Assembly: GCA_910578935.1 (NCBI GenBank)
Contig: CAJTSM010000004.1
Location: 1 to 64,000 of the forward strand
From: an uncultured Oscillibacter sp.
GTDB lineage: Bacteria > Bacillota > Clostridia > Oscillospirales > Oscillospiraceae
DNA: 64,000 nucleotides
Reading direction: 5' to 3'
The notes below the pieces were generated by a model. The model made no database searches. It was not told the DNA's origin and saw only the letters and a list, made by a program, of their open reading frames with translations. Of this stretch, positions 32,092 through 40,464 are shown in pieces. The translations under genes and the position numbers were made by a program. Position 1 is the first letter of the stretch. Every line of letters starts with the position of its first letter.

Positions 32092-33291
32092 TCAGCCGCC
32101 GTCCCGCAGGCGGAAAGCCGTCTCCACAAAGGCGTCCACCTCCTCCATGGTGTCAAAGCAGGCAATGGCCACCTGATTTCCCATGGTCCCCGCCAGGGCG
32201 TCGGGCATCCGGGTGAACAGCCGGGCATGGCTGCCGCACCGGGCCTCCAGCTGGCCCAGGGAGACGTCGTAGCGGACCTCATCCCGCCGCCCGGCGTAAA
32301 CGCAGTAGCGGTGGGGGCCGTTGTACACATGGCGCAGCTCGCCGAAGGCCACCATGTCCGCCCAGATCCGGTATACGTCCGCGCTCTGGCTGAAGTTCAG
32401 CATATCCGGGGTATACCCTCCGGCGGGCCGCATATTGACCTCCAGGGCCGCGATGTCCCCGGTCCTGCCCAGGCCCGACTTGTCCGCCGTCAGGCGGAAA
32501 AATTCCAGGTGGAAAAAACGGCTGGCCGCGCCGAAGGCTTTCAGCGTGGCTTTCCCCGCGGCTTCCACGTCGGCGGGCACCTCTTTTTCCACATAATAAT
32601 ATGTGGGCACGTGCTTGTTCACCATATCCATGATGGAGTTCCGGGTGACATGGCTGGCGGCGAAAAGGACCTCCCCGCCGGCGCCGCAGATTCCGTCATA
32701 GGTGACGACGGAGCCGGAGATATATTCCTCCATCAGGTAAGGCGTTTCCGGCAGAACCTGGAAAAAGCGCCGCAGGTCGGCGTCGTCCTCCAGCCGCCAG
32801 GTGGCTACGGCTCCCACACCGTTGTCCGGTTTGACGACAACGGGATACCCCGTCTCCCGGACAAAGTCCAGTCCCGCCTCCAGACTGGTCACCGGGGCGC
32901 AGCGGGCGCAGGGGACCCCCGCTTTTTGATAGTATTCCTTCATGGCCAGTTTGCTTTTATACTTCCCGATCTCGTGGGCTTTGGGCCCGGTGGTGATGTT
33001 GAAATCCGTCCGCAGCTGCGCGTCCAGCTCCAGCCAATACTCGTTGTTGCTCTCCACCCAGTCCACTTTTCCATACCGCCCCGTAAAGTACCCCAGGGCC
33101 CGGAGAACCTGGTCATAGTCCTCCAGGCTGCCCACCCGGTAGTATTCGGTCAATGCCCACTTCAGGTCCGGATGAAGGAAATCGTAGGGCGCGTCTCCCA
33201 CGCCCAGGACGTTGACGCCGTTCTCCCGAAGGCGGACGCAGAACCAGCGGTAGGCCTCTGGAAAATTGGGGGAGATAAAGACAAAATTCAT
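32092..33291 (-). CDS. ATP-grasp domain protein
   Basis: 399 residues from ATG 33291 (AAAGGAGGG 8 nt upstream). The N-terminal Rossmann-like part is 'FVFISPNFPEAYRWF'. The ATP-grasp core spans about 105-310: 'SKLAMKEYYQKAGVPCAR', 'YPVVVKPDNGVGAVATWR', 'LMEEYISGSVVTYDGI' and Mg/ATP residues 'LEFFRL...IAALEVNMRPAGG'. It should ligate a carboxylate to an amine or thiol using ATP, like carboxylate-amine ligases. The substrate is unknown. It is a single gene with a promoter at 33333-33361. Confidence 0.87.
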   Translation of the reverse strand: MNFVFISPNFPEAYRWFCVRLRENGVNVLGVGDAPYDFLHPDLKWALTEYYRVGSLEDYDQVLRALGYFTGRYGKVDWVESNNEYWLELDAQLRTDFNITTGPKAHEIGKYKSKLAMKEYYQKAGVPCARCAPVTSLEAGLDFVRETGYPVVVKPDNGVGAVATWRLEDDADLRRFFQVLPETPYLMEEYISGSVVTYDGICGAGGEVLFAASHVTRNSIMDMVNKHVPTYYYVEKEVPADVEAAGKATLKAFGAASRFFHLEFFRLTADKSGLGRTGDIAALEVNMRPAGGYTPDMLNFSQSADVYRIWADMVAFGELRHVYNGPHRYCVYAGRRDEVRYDVSLGQLEARCGSHARLFTRMPDALAGTMGNQVAIACFDTMEEVDAFVETAFRLRDGG

Positions 33292-33332
33292 AAGAGTCCC
33301 TCCTTTGACGCGGGGATGATTTTGCGATTTAA

Positions 33333-33361
33333 AGTATAGCACTTTCGGTCGAAAAACGCAA
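33333..33361 (-). promoter_or_regulatory. Promoter of the ATP-grasp gene
   Basis: The minus strand reads TTGCGT, 17-bp spacer, TATACT. Confidence 0.7.
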
Positions 33362-33381
33362 GGGGGAGAACACGAAAGGGA

Positions 33382-33519
33382 GCGTCCCGTTGCGCATTTT
33401 ATAACCGGGCCATCGTGTAGGGGCCGCCGCCCCCGGCGGCCTGCCGGTACAAGGATTGGGCCGCGCATCAGGCCGCCCAAGGGGGCGGCCCCTACAGAAA
33501 AAATCTCCCCATTGGACAT
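33382..33519. repeat. 139-bp GC-rich palindromic repeat, copy A
   Basis: Ends GCGTCCCGTTGCGCATTTT and CCCCATTGGACA are degenerate inverted repeats (GTGTCC type). The interior has GTAGGGGCCGCCGCC...GGGGGCGGCCCCTAC arms around CTGCCGGTACAAGGATTGGG. It is nearly identical to copies at 41327-41465 and, inverted, 53613-53751. Confidence 0.85.
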
Positions 33520-33529
33520 TCCCAACATG

Positions 33530-33559
33530 AAACCGGGGAGGCAAAGCCTCCCCGGTTTT
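33530..33559. terminator. Terminator after the PEBP gene
   Basis: A 13-bp stem, AAACCGGGGAGGC / GCCTCCCCGGTTT with AAA loop, lies 55 nt beyond the stop of the minus-strand gene at 33614. Confidence 0.75.
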
Positions 33560-33613
33560 AGAACCCGTTTGAAAAAAGCGGAACGCCGCCCTGCCTCTTC
33601 TCAAATAGGACCT

Positions 33614-34075
33614 TCAGCCAAAATCCGCCGTCAAACTCCCCTTTTGCAGGACATGCCCCTCCGCCGCCTTGAGAAAGTGCTTCTTCCGGGCGTTGGAGCT
33701 CAGGCCCAGGACACTGTCCAGGGCATAAACCGTCAGCCGGTAGCGGTGGCGGGCCCAGATGGGGGGCTTGGGACCCGCGTAGCGGTGAATGCCGTAAGCG
33801 ATGCCCTGGGCGGCCCCGCACTCCAGCCGCTCGTATTTGGGGATGCCGCCGGGAATGACCCGCCGGGCGGGGAAATTCCACATCACCCAATGGGTGAAAC
33901 CCTTCACCGGATGAGACAAATCCTCTAATGTGACCGCCAGGGTCCTGGCTCTGGGGGATAGATTCTCCAGAACAATCTCCGGGGACAAATCCTTCCCCCG
34001 CCCCGTGTTGTCCAGGGGGAAGCGCCCGCCGTCCTCCAGGCCGGGGCAGTGAAAGCGCAGATTCTCGATTTCCAT
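33614..34075 (-). CDS. YbhB/YbcL-family PEBP (Raf-kinase-inhibitor-like) protein
   Basis: 153 residues, close to the family length. Phosphatidylethanolamine-binding-protein fold: 'LSPEIVLENLSPRARTLAVTLED' region, 'HWVMWNFPARRVIPGGIP' (the anion-pocket HWxxWNxP) and 'RYAGPKPP...HRYRLTVYALD'. Bacterial members are cytosolic and of unclear function. It starts 7 nt after the stop of the NCS2 permease gene on the same strand, so it is co-transcribed with it. Confidence 0.92.
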   Translation of the reverse strand: MEIENLRFHCPGLEDGGRFPLDNTGRGKDLSPEIVLENLSPRARTLAVTLEDLSHPVKGFTHWVMWNFPARRVIPGGIPKYERLECGAAQGIAYGIHRYAGPKPPIWARHRYRLTVYALDSVLGLSSNARKKHFLKAAEGHVLQKGSLTADFG

Positions 34076-34082
34076 GGTTACC

Positions 34083-35453
34083 TCAATGTTCTTTATCTTC
34101 GTGTTTTTCTTTGGGCAGGATCAGGTTTAAAAGCACCGCCATCAGCGTGGCGATGACCACCGGGGATTTGCCGAAGATCATGGTGAAGCCCTCCGGGAAC
34201 TGGCCCAGGGCCCCGCTGGCCTGGCTGACGCCCACGCCCAGGGCGGCGGACAGGCCCACGATCGTGGTGTTCCGGGCCGTCAAACTCTGGGAGGCAATCA
34301 GCTTCATGCCGGTCATGGCGATGGTGGAAAAAACGGTGATGGTGGCCCCGCCCAGGACGCACTGGGGGATGGTGGTCAGCACCGCCGCGAATTTCGGGGA
34401 CAGTCCCGCCAGCAGCAAAAAGCCGCCGGTCATGGCAAAGACAATCCGGTTCACCACCTTGTTGGTGGTGACGATGCCCACGTTCTGGGAGTAGGTGGCC
34501 GTAGGCAGGCCGCCGAAAAAGGCCGTCAGGATGTTGCTGAAGCCGTAGGCGATGATGCCGCCCTGAAGCTCCTGGTCCGTGGGGTCCCGGTCCACGCCGC
34601 CCACGGTGGTGGCGGTGAAGTCGCCGATGGCCTGAATGGAGTTGATGGCGAAGAGCAGCCCGATCGCCACGCAGGAGGGCACGTCGAACGTAACGCCGAA
34701 GTGCATCACCCGGGGCAGGGAGAACCAGGCGGCGGAGCCCACCTCCGCGAAGGAAACCATGCCGAAGAACATGGAGATCACATAGCCGCAGAGCATGCCG
34801 ATCAGGATGGAGGCCAGCTTGCAGATGCCTTTGCCGTGGTTGTTCAGCAGCATGACAATGGCCAGGGTCAGCACGGCGACCAGCCAGTTCTGCCAGGAGC
34901 CGTAGACCAGGGCCTCGGTCTGGTGTTTTGTCTCCACCACCAGCTCATATGTATTCGCGGTGCCGCCCGCCATGTAGTTGATGGCTGTGGGATAGAGGGA
35001 GAGGCCGATGGTGAAGACCACCGTGCCGGTGATAACCGGCGGGAACAGCAGGCGGATTTTTTTGACAAATATGCCCACGATCACCGCCACGATTCCGCCC
35101 ACGATCATAGCCCCGGCGATGGCCCCCACACCGCCTCCGGTGGAGGCGATGGCCTGCATGCTGGGGACATAGGCGAAACTGACGCCCATGATGACCGGCA
35201 GGCCGGAGCCGAAGTACTTGTTAATGGGATAGAGCTGGATGAGGGTGCACACGGCGGACATCACCAGAGAGGCCTGAATCAGCAGCACCCGGTCCGCCTG
35301 GCTGAGGCCGATGGCCCCGGCAATGATGATCGGCGGCGTGACGCAGCCCACAATCATAGCGACAAGATGCTGGAGGGACAGGGAGACGGCGGAGCCCAGG
35401 GGGGGAATGCCTCGAATTTGGAACAGTGCCTGCTGGTCAGAGGGGGTTCTCAT
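34083..35453 (-). CDS. NCS2-family purine (xanthine/urate-type) permease
   Basis: 456 residues from ATG 35453 (GAAGGAG about 9 nt upstream). About 14 membrane helices. It shows the NCS2 features 'QHLVAMIVGCVTPPIIIAGA', the 'GSGLPVIMGVSFAYVP' segment, 'AINSIQAIGDFTATT' with the conserved acidic residue and 'GLPTATYSQNVGIVTTNKV' (QNxGxxxxT motif). The motif sequence fits xanthine or uric acid proton symporters better than uracil carriers, but specificity cannot be fixed by eye. A promoter with a downstream palindrome lies at 35509-35555. Confidence 0.92.
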   Translation of the reverse strand: MRTPSDQQALFQIRGIPPLGSAVSLSLQHLVAMIVGCVTPPIIIAGAIGLSQADRVLLIQASLVMSAVCTLIQLYPINKYFGSGLPVIMGVSFAYVPSMQAIASTGGGVGAIAGAMIVGGIVAVIVGIFVKKIRLLFPPVITGTVVFTIGLSLYPTAINYMAGGTANTYELVVETKHQTEALVYGSWQNWLVAVLTLAIVMLLNNHGKGICKLASILIGMLCGYVISMFFGMVSFAEVGSAAWFSLPRVMHFGVTFDVPSCVAIGLLFAINSIQAIGDFTATTVGGVDRDPTDQELQGGIIAYGFSNILTAFFGGLPTATYSQNVGIVTTNKVVNRIVFAMTGGFLLLAGLSPKFAAVLTTIPQCVLGGATITVFSTIAMTGMKLIASQSLTARNTTIVGLSAALGVGVSQASGALGQFPEGFTMIFGKSPVVIATLMAVLLNLILPKEKHEDKEH

Positions 35454-35508
35454 GGCGGGGGTTCTCCTTCCTGTTTCTTCGTTCTGTCTTTCTATTGGCG
35501 GCCGGCCT

Positions 35509-35555
35509 AAAAGGTCTACCTTTTTCAGTTTACAGGAGCGGAGGCGGGATGTCAA
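35509..35555 (-). promoter_or_regulatory. Promoter and palindrome upstream of the NCS2 permease
   Basis: The minus strand reads TTGACA, 17-bp spacer, TAAACT (35527-35555), followed by the palindrome AAAAGGTAGACCTTTT (35509-35524) at the start region. It looks like a repressor operator. No purine riboswitch core was found. Confidence 0.75.
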
Positions 35556-35565
35556 GGTCAAAACC

Positions 35566-36450
35566 TTACTCCTCCCCGCCTCCAAGGGGGCCCAGGTCCC
35601 TGCGAAACTCACCGTCCACCAAAAAACGGACCTCTTCCACCGCCTCCAGGGAATGGAGCGCGTTCTCCAGCGCCAAAAGAGCCGTCCGAAGCGTGTCTTC
35701 CTCCAGTCCCTCCAGCAGGGCGGAAGAGAGGTTCACATAGCAGATCTCCTCCTCCAGCCAGACGGACTTTACCTGGAACCCTCCCGGCAGCGGACTCAGC
35801 AGGTCCCGGCCTTGAGGTTCCTCCTCCAGGGCCCGTGCCACGGCGGAAACCTGCGTGTCGCCCTCGTACAGGTCCAGCGTCCGCTCCTCCGGAACCAGGC
35901 GGCCTTCCTGGTTCAAGAAATAGAGCGTCACATCCACGGTGCTGACCACATCTTCCTCCGGGGTCAGCAGCACTTCCCGGATATTCAGCACCTGCCGTTC
36001 CCGATAAGCCAGCTCCCGGCCCCGCGCGGTGATCTGCACAGAGGAAATCTCCGGAATCTGCGCCAGCGTCATGGCGATCGCGCTGTCCGCCAGGGTCAGC
36101 GCCACACCGGAGAGGCTTTCATAGGACGCCGACAGGTCCACTCTGGCCCGGTCCCCCACAATTCTCATAGAGAGCAGGGTCGTTCCGGCAGGGAGGGTGC
36201 TTTTCAGGGTTTCATCCGCGGGACCCTTTAAAAGTTCGTTCACCAGCGCTTCCGCCAAGCGGCGGGACGTGCGGGTTTCCGTATCATATAAGTACACCGT
36301 CTCCGTGCGCAAAGGAGATTCCCCGGCGGAGCTGGTCAAATCCACCTCCTGGAAATAAAGCTCATAGGCGGTCCGGGCGGGCTCCTCCCTCCGGCAGCCC
36401 GCCAGCAGCAAAGGCAGCAGCAGCAGCGGCAGCAAGAACTGGTTCCTCAC
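35566..36450 (-). CDS. GerMN-domain lipoprotein
   Basis: 294 residues. The signal peptide ends in lipobox LLAGC (Cys19). Two GerMN domains follow, about 45-160 and 170-285, each with 'L...L..GP' and 'V..V.....VDLS/VNLS' patterns ('RLAEALVNELLKGPADETLK', 'RARVDLSASYESL', 'EICYVNLSSALLEGL'). GerM-type proteins act at the spore or cell envelope near peptidoglycan. It is the last gene of an operon with a two-component system and overlaps the kinase by 4 nt, so it may be an output or an accessory sensor of that system. Confidence 0.9.
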   Translation of the reverse strand: MRNQFLLPLLLLPLLLAGCRREEPARTAYELYFQEVDLTSSAGESPLRTETVYLYDTETRTSRRLAEALVNELLKGPADETLKSTLPAGTTLLSMRIVGDRARVDLSASYESLSGVALTLADSAIAMTLAQIPEISSVQITARGRELAYRERQVLNIREVLLTPEEDVVSTVDVTLYFLNQEGRLVPEERTLDLYEGDTQVSAVARALEEEPQGRDLLSPLPGGFQVKSVWLEEEICYVNLSSALLEGLEEDTLRTALLALENALHSLEAVEEVRFLVDGEFRRDLGPLGGGEE

Positions 36451-37841
36451 GGTCCCTCCCTCCTCTCCAAAGCGGGCCAGCGGACGGTGAACACCGCGCC
36501 GCCGCCGGACCGGTTCGCGGCCTCCACCACCCCGCCCCGGCGTTTTACCGTGTCGCTGACGATGGAAAGGCCCAAGCCCGTGCCGCCCGCGGCCCGGGAC
36601 CGGGCCTTGTCCACCCGGTAGAAGCGCTCGAAAATCCGGGGCAGGTCCGCCTCCGGAATGCCCGCGCCGTTGTCCGCCACGGTGAGAACCACCAGTTCCC
36701 CCACCCGTTCCAAAAAGACCTGAACGGAGCCGCCGATGGCGGAGTATTTCACAGCGTTGTCCACAAGATTGTAAATGACCTGATGGGTTTCATCCCGGGT
36801 TCCCAGGACCACGCACTCCCCGGCCGCGGAGTAGGTCAGGTCCACCCCCTTCTCCTGGGCCACCAGATTCATCATCCGCATAACCTGCTCCAGCACCGGC
36901 AGGATGTCCACCGCCGCCGGGGGGTCCAAAACCCCGCTGTCCAGCCGGGTCAGGCGCAGGAGGTCCTCCGTGATCCGGGAGAGGCGCTCCGCTTCCCGGC
37001 CGATGTCGGTGACAAACTCCTTGGTGGTTTCCCGGTCGATGTTCTCCGTCTGCAAAATGGAGTCCGACAGAAGGCGGATAGCCGCCAGGGGAGTTTTCAG
37101 CTCGTGGGACGCGTCGGAGACGAAGCGGCGCCGGGCGTTCTCCGTGGTCTGGAGACGGTCCGTCAGGCTGTTGAACTCATGGCCGATCTGGGCAATCTCG
37201 TCCCGGCCCCGGATCTCCGCCCGGTGGCTGTATGCTCCTTCCCGCACCTCCCGGATGGCGGTGAGAAGCAGGCCGATCTTATGGGTCAGAGCCTTGGAGA
37301 GAATCAGGCTCAGTACCAGCACCAGCCCCCCGGTCACCGCGGAGAGGCGCAGCAGCGTCTCCTGAAGCCCGGAGAGCAGGGCGGCCTGCTGGGTGTCGTA
37401 CTCATAGGCGTACACCGCGCCGATGATCTGGCTCTGATACATTACCGGGGAAGAAGCCCGGCTGCGGAAGGCCCCCCGCTGATACGTGCAGTTGAAGGCG
37501 TCGTAGCCCAGTAGGGCTTGGACAATCTCCGTATACAGCGCCACATTTCCCACGGCGGAGCCGGTTTCCCGGGTGTCGTAGAGCACCCGTCCCGCGCCGT
37601 CGGTCACCAGGATGCGGCTCAGCCCCGTCTCCTGCGCCACGGCCATGGCGTCCGCCACATTTTCCTCCGTAAGAGGAGAGAGGCCGGAGAGGGCGTTTAC
37701 CATGACGGAGACGCTGCTCTGGAGATTGGTTGCCTTGGAGTGAAAAACCAAATCCTCGGACACCAGAAGAGGATAGGTGTTCAGCAGCAGCAGCACCGCC
37801 AGAATGACGGCGATATAACTCACGCCGAAACGAAACTGCAA
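36447..37841 (-). CDS. Membrane sensor histidine kinase
   Basis: 464 residues. Two membrane helices (about 8-28 and 165-185) flank an extracellular sensor domain. Then come HAMP (about 190-240), HisKA with phospho-acceptor 'VSDASHELKTPLAAIR', and HATPase ('YNLVDNAVKYS', 'DNGAGIPEADLPRIFERFYR', 'GGTGLGLSIV'). Domain order resembles WalK/PhoR-type kinases without a PAS domain. The apparent start is TTG 37841, with GGGG only 4 nt upstream; no ATG is available. It pairs with the response regulator just upstream. Confidence 0.93.
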   Translation of the reverse strand: MQFRFGVSYIAVILAVLLLLNTYPLLVSEDLVFHSKATNLQSSVSVMVNALSGLSPLTEENVADAMAVAQETGLSRILVTDGAGRVLYDTRETGSAVGNVALYTEIVQALLGYDAFNCTYQRGAFRSRASSPVMYQSQIIGAVYAYEYDTQQAALLSGLQETLLRLSAVTGGLVLVLSLILSKALTHKIGLLLTAIREVREGAYSHRAEIRGRDEIAQIGHEFNSLTDRLQTTENARRRFVSDASHELKTPLAAIRLLSDSILQTENIDRETTKEFVTDIGREAERLSRITEDLLRLTRLDSGVLDPPAAVDILPVLEQVMRMMNLVAQEKGVDLTYSAAGECVVLGTRDETHQVIYNLVDNAVKYSAIGGSVQVFLERVGELVVLTVADNGAGIPEADLPRIFERFYRVDKARSRAAGGTGLGLSIVSDTVKRRGGVVEAANRSGGGAVFTVRWPALERREGP

Positions 37842-37860
37842 GCTTCCCCAATAGGGGCGT

Positions 37861-38538
37861 TCATTCCTTGAAATAGTACCCCACCCCCCACTTGGTCATG
37901 ATGTGGTCCGGCTCCGCCGGATTTTCCTCCAACTTCTCCCGGAGGCGGCGGATATGCACATCCACCGTCCGGTAATCCCCGGCATAACTGTAACCCCAGA
38001 CTACGTTCATCAGGTTTTCCCGGCTGTAGACCCGCCGGGGGTTGCGCATCAGAAGTTCTATGAGGTCATACTCCTTGGCGGTGAGATCCACATGCGTGTC
38101 TCCCCGGGCGGCGCTGCGCTCCTCCGTGTTCAGGGTAATGCCCCCTGCCGTTAAAATGCTGCCCCGGCTCCGCTGTACCCCCGCCGCCCGGCGGAGGAGC
38201 GCCCGGACCCGGGCCTTCAGTTCCAGGATGTTGAAGGGTTTTGTCAGGTAGTCGTCCGCCCCGCACTCAAACCCCATCAGCTTGTCCGCGTCTTCGCTCT
38301 TGGCCGTCAGCATGATGACGGGCACGTTGGAAAACTCCCGGATGCGCATGCACGCCTCCAGCCCGTCCACTTCCGGCATCATCAAATCCAAAATGATAAG
38401 GTCCAGCTTGCCCTCCCGGGCCAGCTCCACGGCGGCGGAGCCGTCATAGGCGCACTCCACCTCATAGCCCTCGTTTTCCAGGTTGAACTTGATCCCCTTC
38501 ACCAGGGTCCGCTCGTCGTCCACCACAAGTATCTTCAT
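37861..38538 (-). CDS. OmpR/PhoB-family response regulator
   Basis: 225 residues. The receiver domain (1-120) has the acidic pocket 'VVDDE', phospho-acceptor Asp in 'LIILDLMMPEVDG', 'MLTAKSE' and 'DDYLTKPF'. The C-terminal winged helix (about 130-225) has 'VDLTAKEYDLIELLMRNP' and 'YRTVDVHIRRLREKL'. It lies between a ComEA-like gene, whose stop overlaps its ATG, and its cognate kinase, 19 nt downstream. Confidence 0.95.
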   Translation of the reverse strand: MKILVVDDERTLVKGIKFNLENEGYEVECAYDGSAAVELAREGKLDLIILDLMMPEVDGLEACMRIREFSNVPVIMLTAKSEDADKLMGFECGADDYLTKPFNILELKARVRALLRRAAGVQRSRGSILTAGGITLNTEERSAARGDTHVDLTAKEYDLIELLMRNPRRVYSRENLMNVVWGYSYAGDYRTVDVHIRRLREKLEENPAEPDHIMTKWGVGYYFKE

Positions 38539-38909
38539 TCGATCTCCTCCACTGTCACAAGTCCCTCCAAGGCCGCCAGCTTTCCCTGGCCTATGCCGGA
38601 GACATCCGTCAAATCCTCCACGGTTTTAAAGGGCCCCCGTTCCTCCCGATACGCCGTGATCCGCCGGGCCAGCTCTTCCCCAATGCCCGGAAGCGCGGTA
38701 AGCTCCTCCGCAGAGGCGGTGTTGAGGTTCACCGGGGACGGATCCGGCCGGACTTCTTCCACCGGCGCGGTCAGGGCCGTCTCTACCGGCGTAGGGGACT
38801 TCATCGCCGCCCGGTCATGGAGAAACATCCCCAGAAGCAGGCACAGGAACAGCCCCGTCAGGCCCAGCAGGACCCATTCTTCCCGGGCAATTTTTCGGCG
38901 CGTCTCCAT
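38535..38909 (-). CDS. ComEA-like helix-hairpin-helix membrane protein
   Basis: 124 residues from ATG 38909 (GGAGG 9 nt upstream). One N-terminal membrane helix (about 12-30), a Pro-rich linker, and a C-terminal double helix-hairpin-helix: 'VNLNTASAEELTALPGIGEELARRI' region and 'FKTVEDLTDVSGIGQGKL'. ComEA binds incoming DNA in competence systems; the short form here has only the anchor and HhH. No comEC or comEB is adjacent. It starts an operon with the two-component system and GerMN protein. A -10 (TATAAT, 38989-38994) with weak TGTCCA -35 lies upstream, overlapping the divergent dac gene start. Confidence 0.88.
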   Translation of the reverse strand: METRRKIAREEWVLLGLTGLFLCLLLGMFLHDRAAMKSPTPVETALTAPVEEVRPDPSPVNLNTASAEELTALPGIGEELARRITAYREERGPFKTVEDLTDVSGIGQGKLAALEGLVTVEEIE

Positions 38910-38911
38910 GG

Positions 38912-38940
38912 TTGCGTTCCTCCGTTTTTTTTGGTATACT
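38912..38940 (+). promoter_or_regulatory. Promoter of the carboxypeptidase gene
   Basis: TTGCGT, 17-bp spacer, TATACT, about 75 nt before ATG 39017. It overlaps the divergent comEA-like leader. Confidence 0.65.
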
Positions 38941-39016
38941 GTTGGAGAAATCATCGAAGGGCGGCGGACCGCCGCCGCCTCCGCAGTTATTATATCACAG
39001 ATTTTGGGGGATGGAC

Positions 39017-40393
39017 ATGAAAACACGGCGCTTTTTATCAGTTTTTTTCCTGGTCCTTCTGCTGGCCGGGCACATGGCCGTGCCCGCCGGGGCTGCGGAG
39101 CGGGTGCCGGACCCGCAGGTTCAGGCCAAGGCCGCGCTCCTGGTGGACCTGAAAACCGGCGCAGTGGTCTATGCCCTTAACGAACACGATGAACTCTATC
39201 CCGCCAGCCTCACCAAGATCATGACCTGCCTTCTGGTGCTGGAGGCCATTGATGAGGGGCGGCTGACTTTGAATCAAGAGATCGCCGCCTCTCCCACAGC
39301 TCTGGAGGGTCTGGCCGACGACGGCAGCAGCGCCGGGATTCAGCCCGGAGAGGTCCTGACGGTGGAGGAGCTCCTTTACTGCCTGATGGTGGTTTCCGCC
39401 AATGAGGCCGGGGCCATTCTGGCGGAGAAAATTTCCGGCTCCGTCGACGGTTTTGTGAGCCGGATGAACGCCAAGGCCCAGGAACTTGGATGTGAGAACA
39501 CCCATTTCATGAATCCCCACGGCTATCACGATTCCCAGCACTACTCCTCCGCCTGGGACCTGTACCTCATCACCAAAGCGGCCATGGAATACCCCATGTT
39601 TATGACCATCTGCGACACCGGCTATCATGTGGTCCCCGCCACCGCCGTGTCCGAAGAGCGGCAGCTCCACAACACGAACTATCTCATCTCCGGCTGGCGG
39701 TCCCGGGGCTATTTGAACGCCGATGCCCATGGGGTGAAGACCGGTTCCCACTCTCAGGCAGGGCACTGCCTGGTTTCCACCGCCCAGAAAGCCAGCGTCA
39801 GCCTCCTGTGCGTCGTCCTGGGGGCGGAGCGGGTCCAGCTGGAGGACGGAACCTGGTGGACCTACAGCTTCGGCGAAACCAACAAACTCTATGACTGGGG
39901 CTTCGGCAATTTCGCTTACCAGACGGTGCTGAAGCAGGATGATCTGGCCGGGGAAGCTCCTGTATCCCTCTCCTCCACAGACCATGTGACCCTCTGCCCG
40001 GCAAAGACGGTGGAACTGCTGCTGCCCAAGGGGGTGGAACCGGAGGAACTGGAAAAAACCGTCTCCTTAAAAGCGGACCCTGTAGAGGCCCCCATTCATG
40101 AGGGAGACGTACTGGGGACCATGACCATTACCCTGGATGGAGAAGAGCTGGCGGAGGTGGACCTTCTGGCCTTTACCGGCGTGGAGGCATCCCGCCTCCG
40201 GGTCTTCTGGCGGGACACAAAGCTGTTCTTTTCCACCACCGCCGCCAAGGTGGGCCTGGGTGTGGCAATCGCTCTCATCGTGGTTCTGGGGGGCTGGAGG
40301 CTGCTGTTCAGCCGCCGCCGCTACCGGTATGGCCGCAGCGTCGGCGGCAGGGGACGCCGGGGCGGTTACCGGGGCCCCAGAAAGAGACGGTAA
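39017..40393 (+). CDS. D-alanyl-D-alanine carboxypeptidase, DacF/PBP5 type, with C-terminal anchor
   Basis: 458 residues from ATG 39017, placed 6 nt after GGGGG. Signal peptide (1 to about 26). Peptidase S11 core with Ser of 'SLTK' near residue 65, 'SAN' near 125 and 'KTG' near 230, then a PBP5-C-type beta domain. The C-terminus has a true membrane helix ('VGLGVAIALIVVLGGW') and a 28-residue Arg/Gly-rich tail, instead of the amphipathic helix usual in PBP5. It trims peptidoglycan pentapeptides, in vegetative cells or sporulation. Confidence 0.92.
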   Translation: MKTRRFLSVFFLVLLLAGHMAVPAGAAERVPDPQVQAKAALLVDLKTGAVVYALNEHDELYPASLTKIMTCLLVLEAIDEGRLTLNQEIAASPTALEGLADDGSSAGIQPGEVLTVEELLYCLMVVSANEAGAILAEKISGSVDGFVSRMNAKAQELGCENTHFMNPHGYHDSQHYSSAWDLYLITKAAMEYPMFMTICDTGYHVVPATAVSEERQLHNTNYLISGWRSRGYLNADAHGVKTGSHSQAGHCLVSTAQKASVSLLCVVLGAERVQLEDGTWWTYSFGETNKLYDWGFGNFAYQTVLKQDDLAGEAPVSLSSTDHVTLCPAKTVELLLPKGVEPEELEKTVSLKADPVEAPIHEGDVLGTMTITLDGEELAEVDLLAFTGVEASRLRVFWRDTKLFFSTTAAKVGLGVAIALIVVLGGWRLLFSRRRYRYGRSVGGRGRRGGYRGPRKRR

Positions 40394-40398
40394 AAAAC

Positions 40399-40422
40399 GG
40401 AGGCTGCCCATGGGCAGCCTCC
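40399..40422 (+). terminator. Terminator of the carboxypeptidase gene
   Basis: An 11-bp stem, GGAGGCTGCCC / GGGCAGCCTCC, lies 5 nt after the stop; the following U-run is weak. Confidence 0.65.
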
Positions 40423-40464
40423 TTATGTTATGTTGTTATGTGTTTATGATTCTCCTTACCGGGT

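Noticed and set aside
35454..35530. Purine riboswitch upstream of the NCS2 permease
   Set aside because: The leader is too short and lacks the paired loop and core sequences. A simple AAAAGGT/ACCTTTT palindrome explains the symmetry better.
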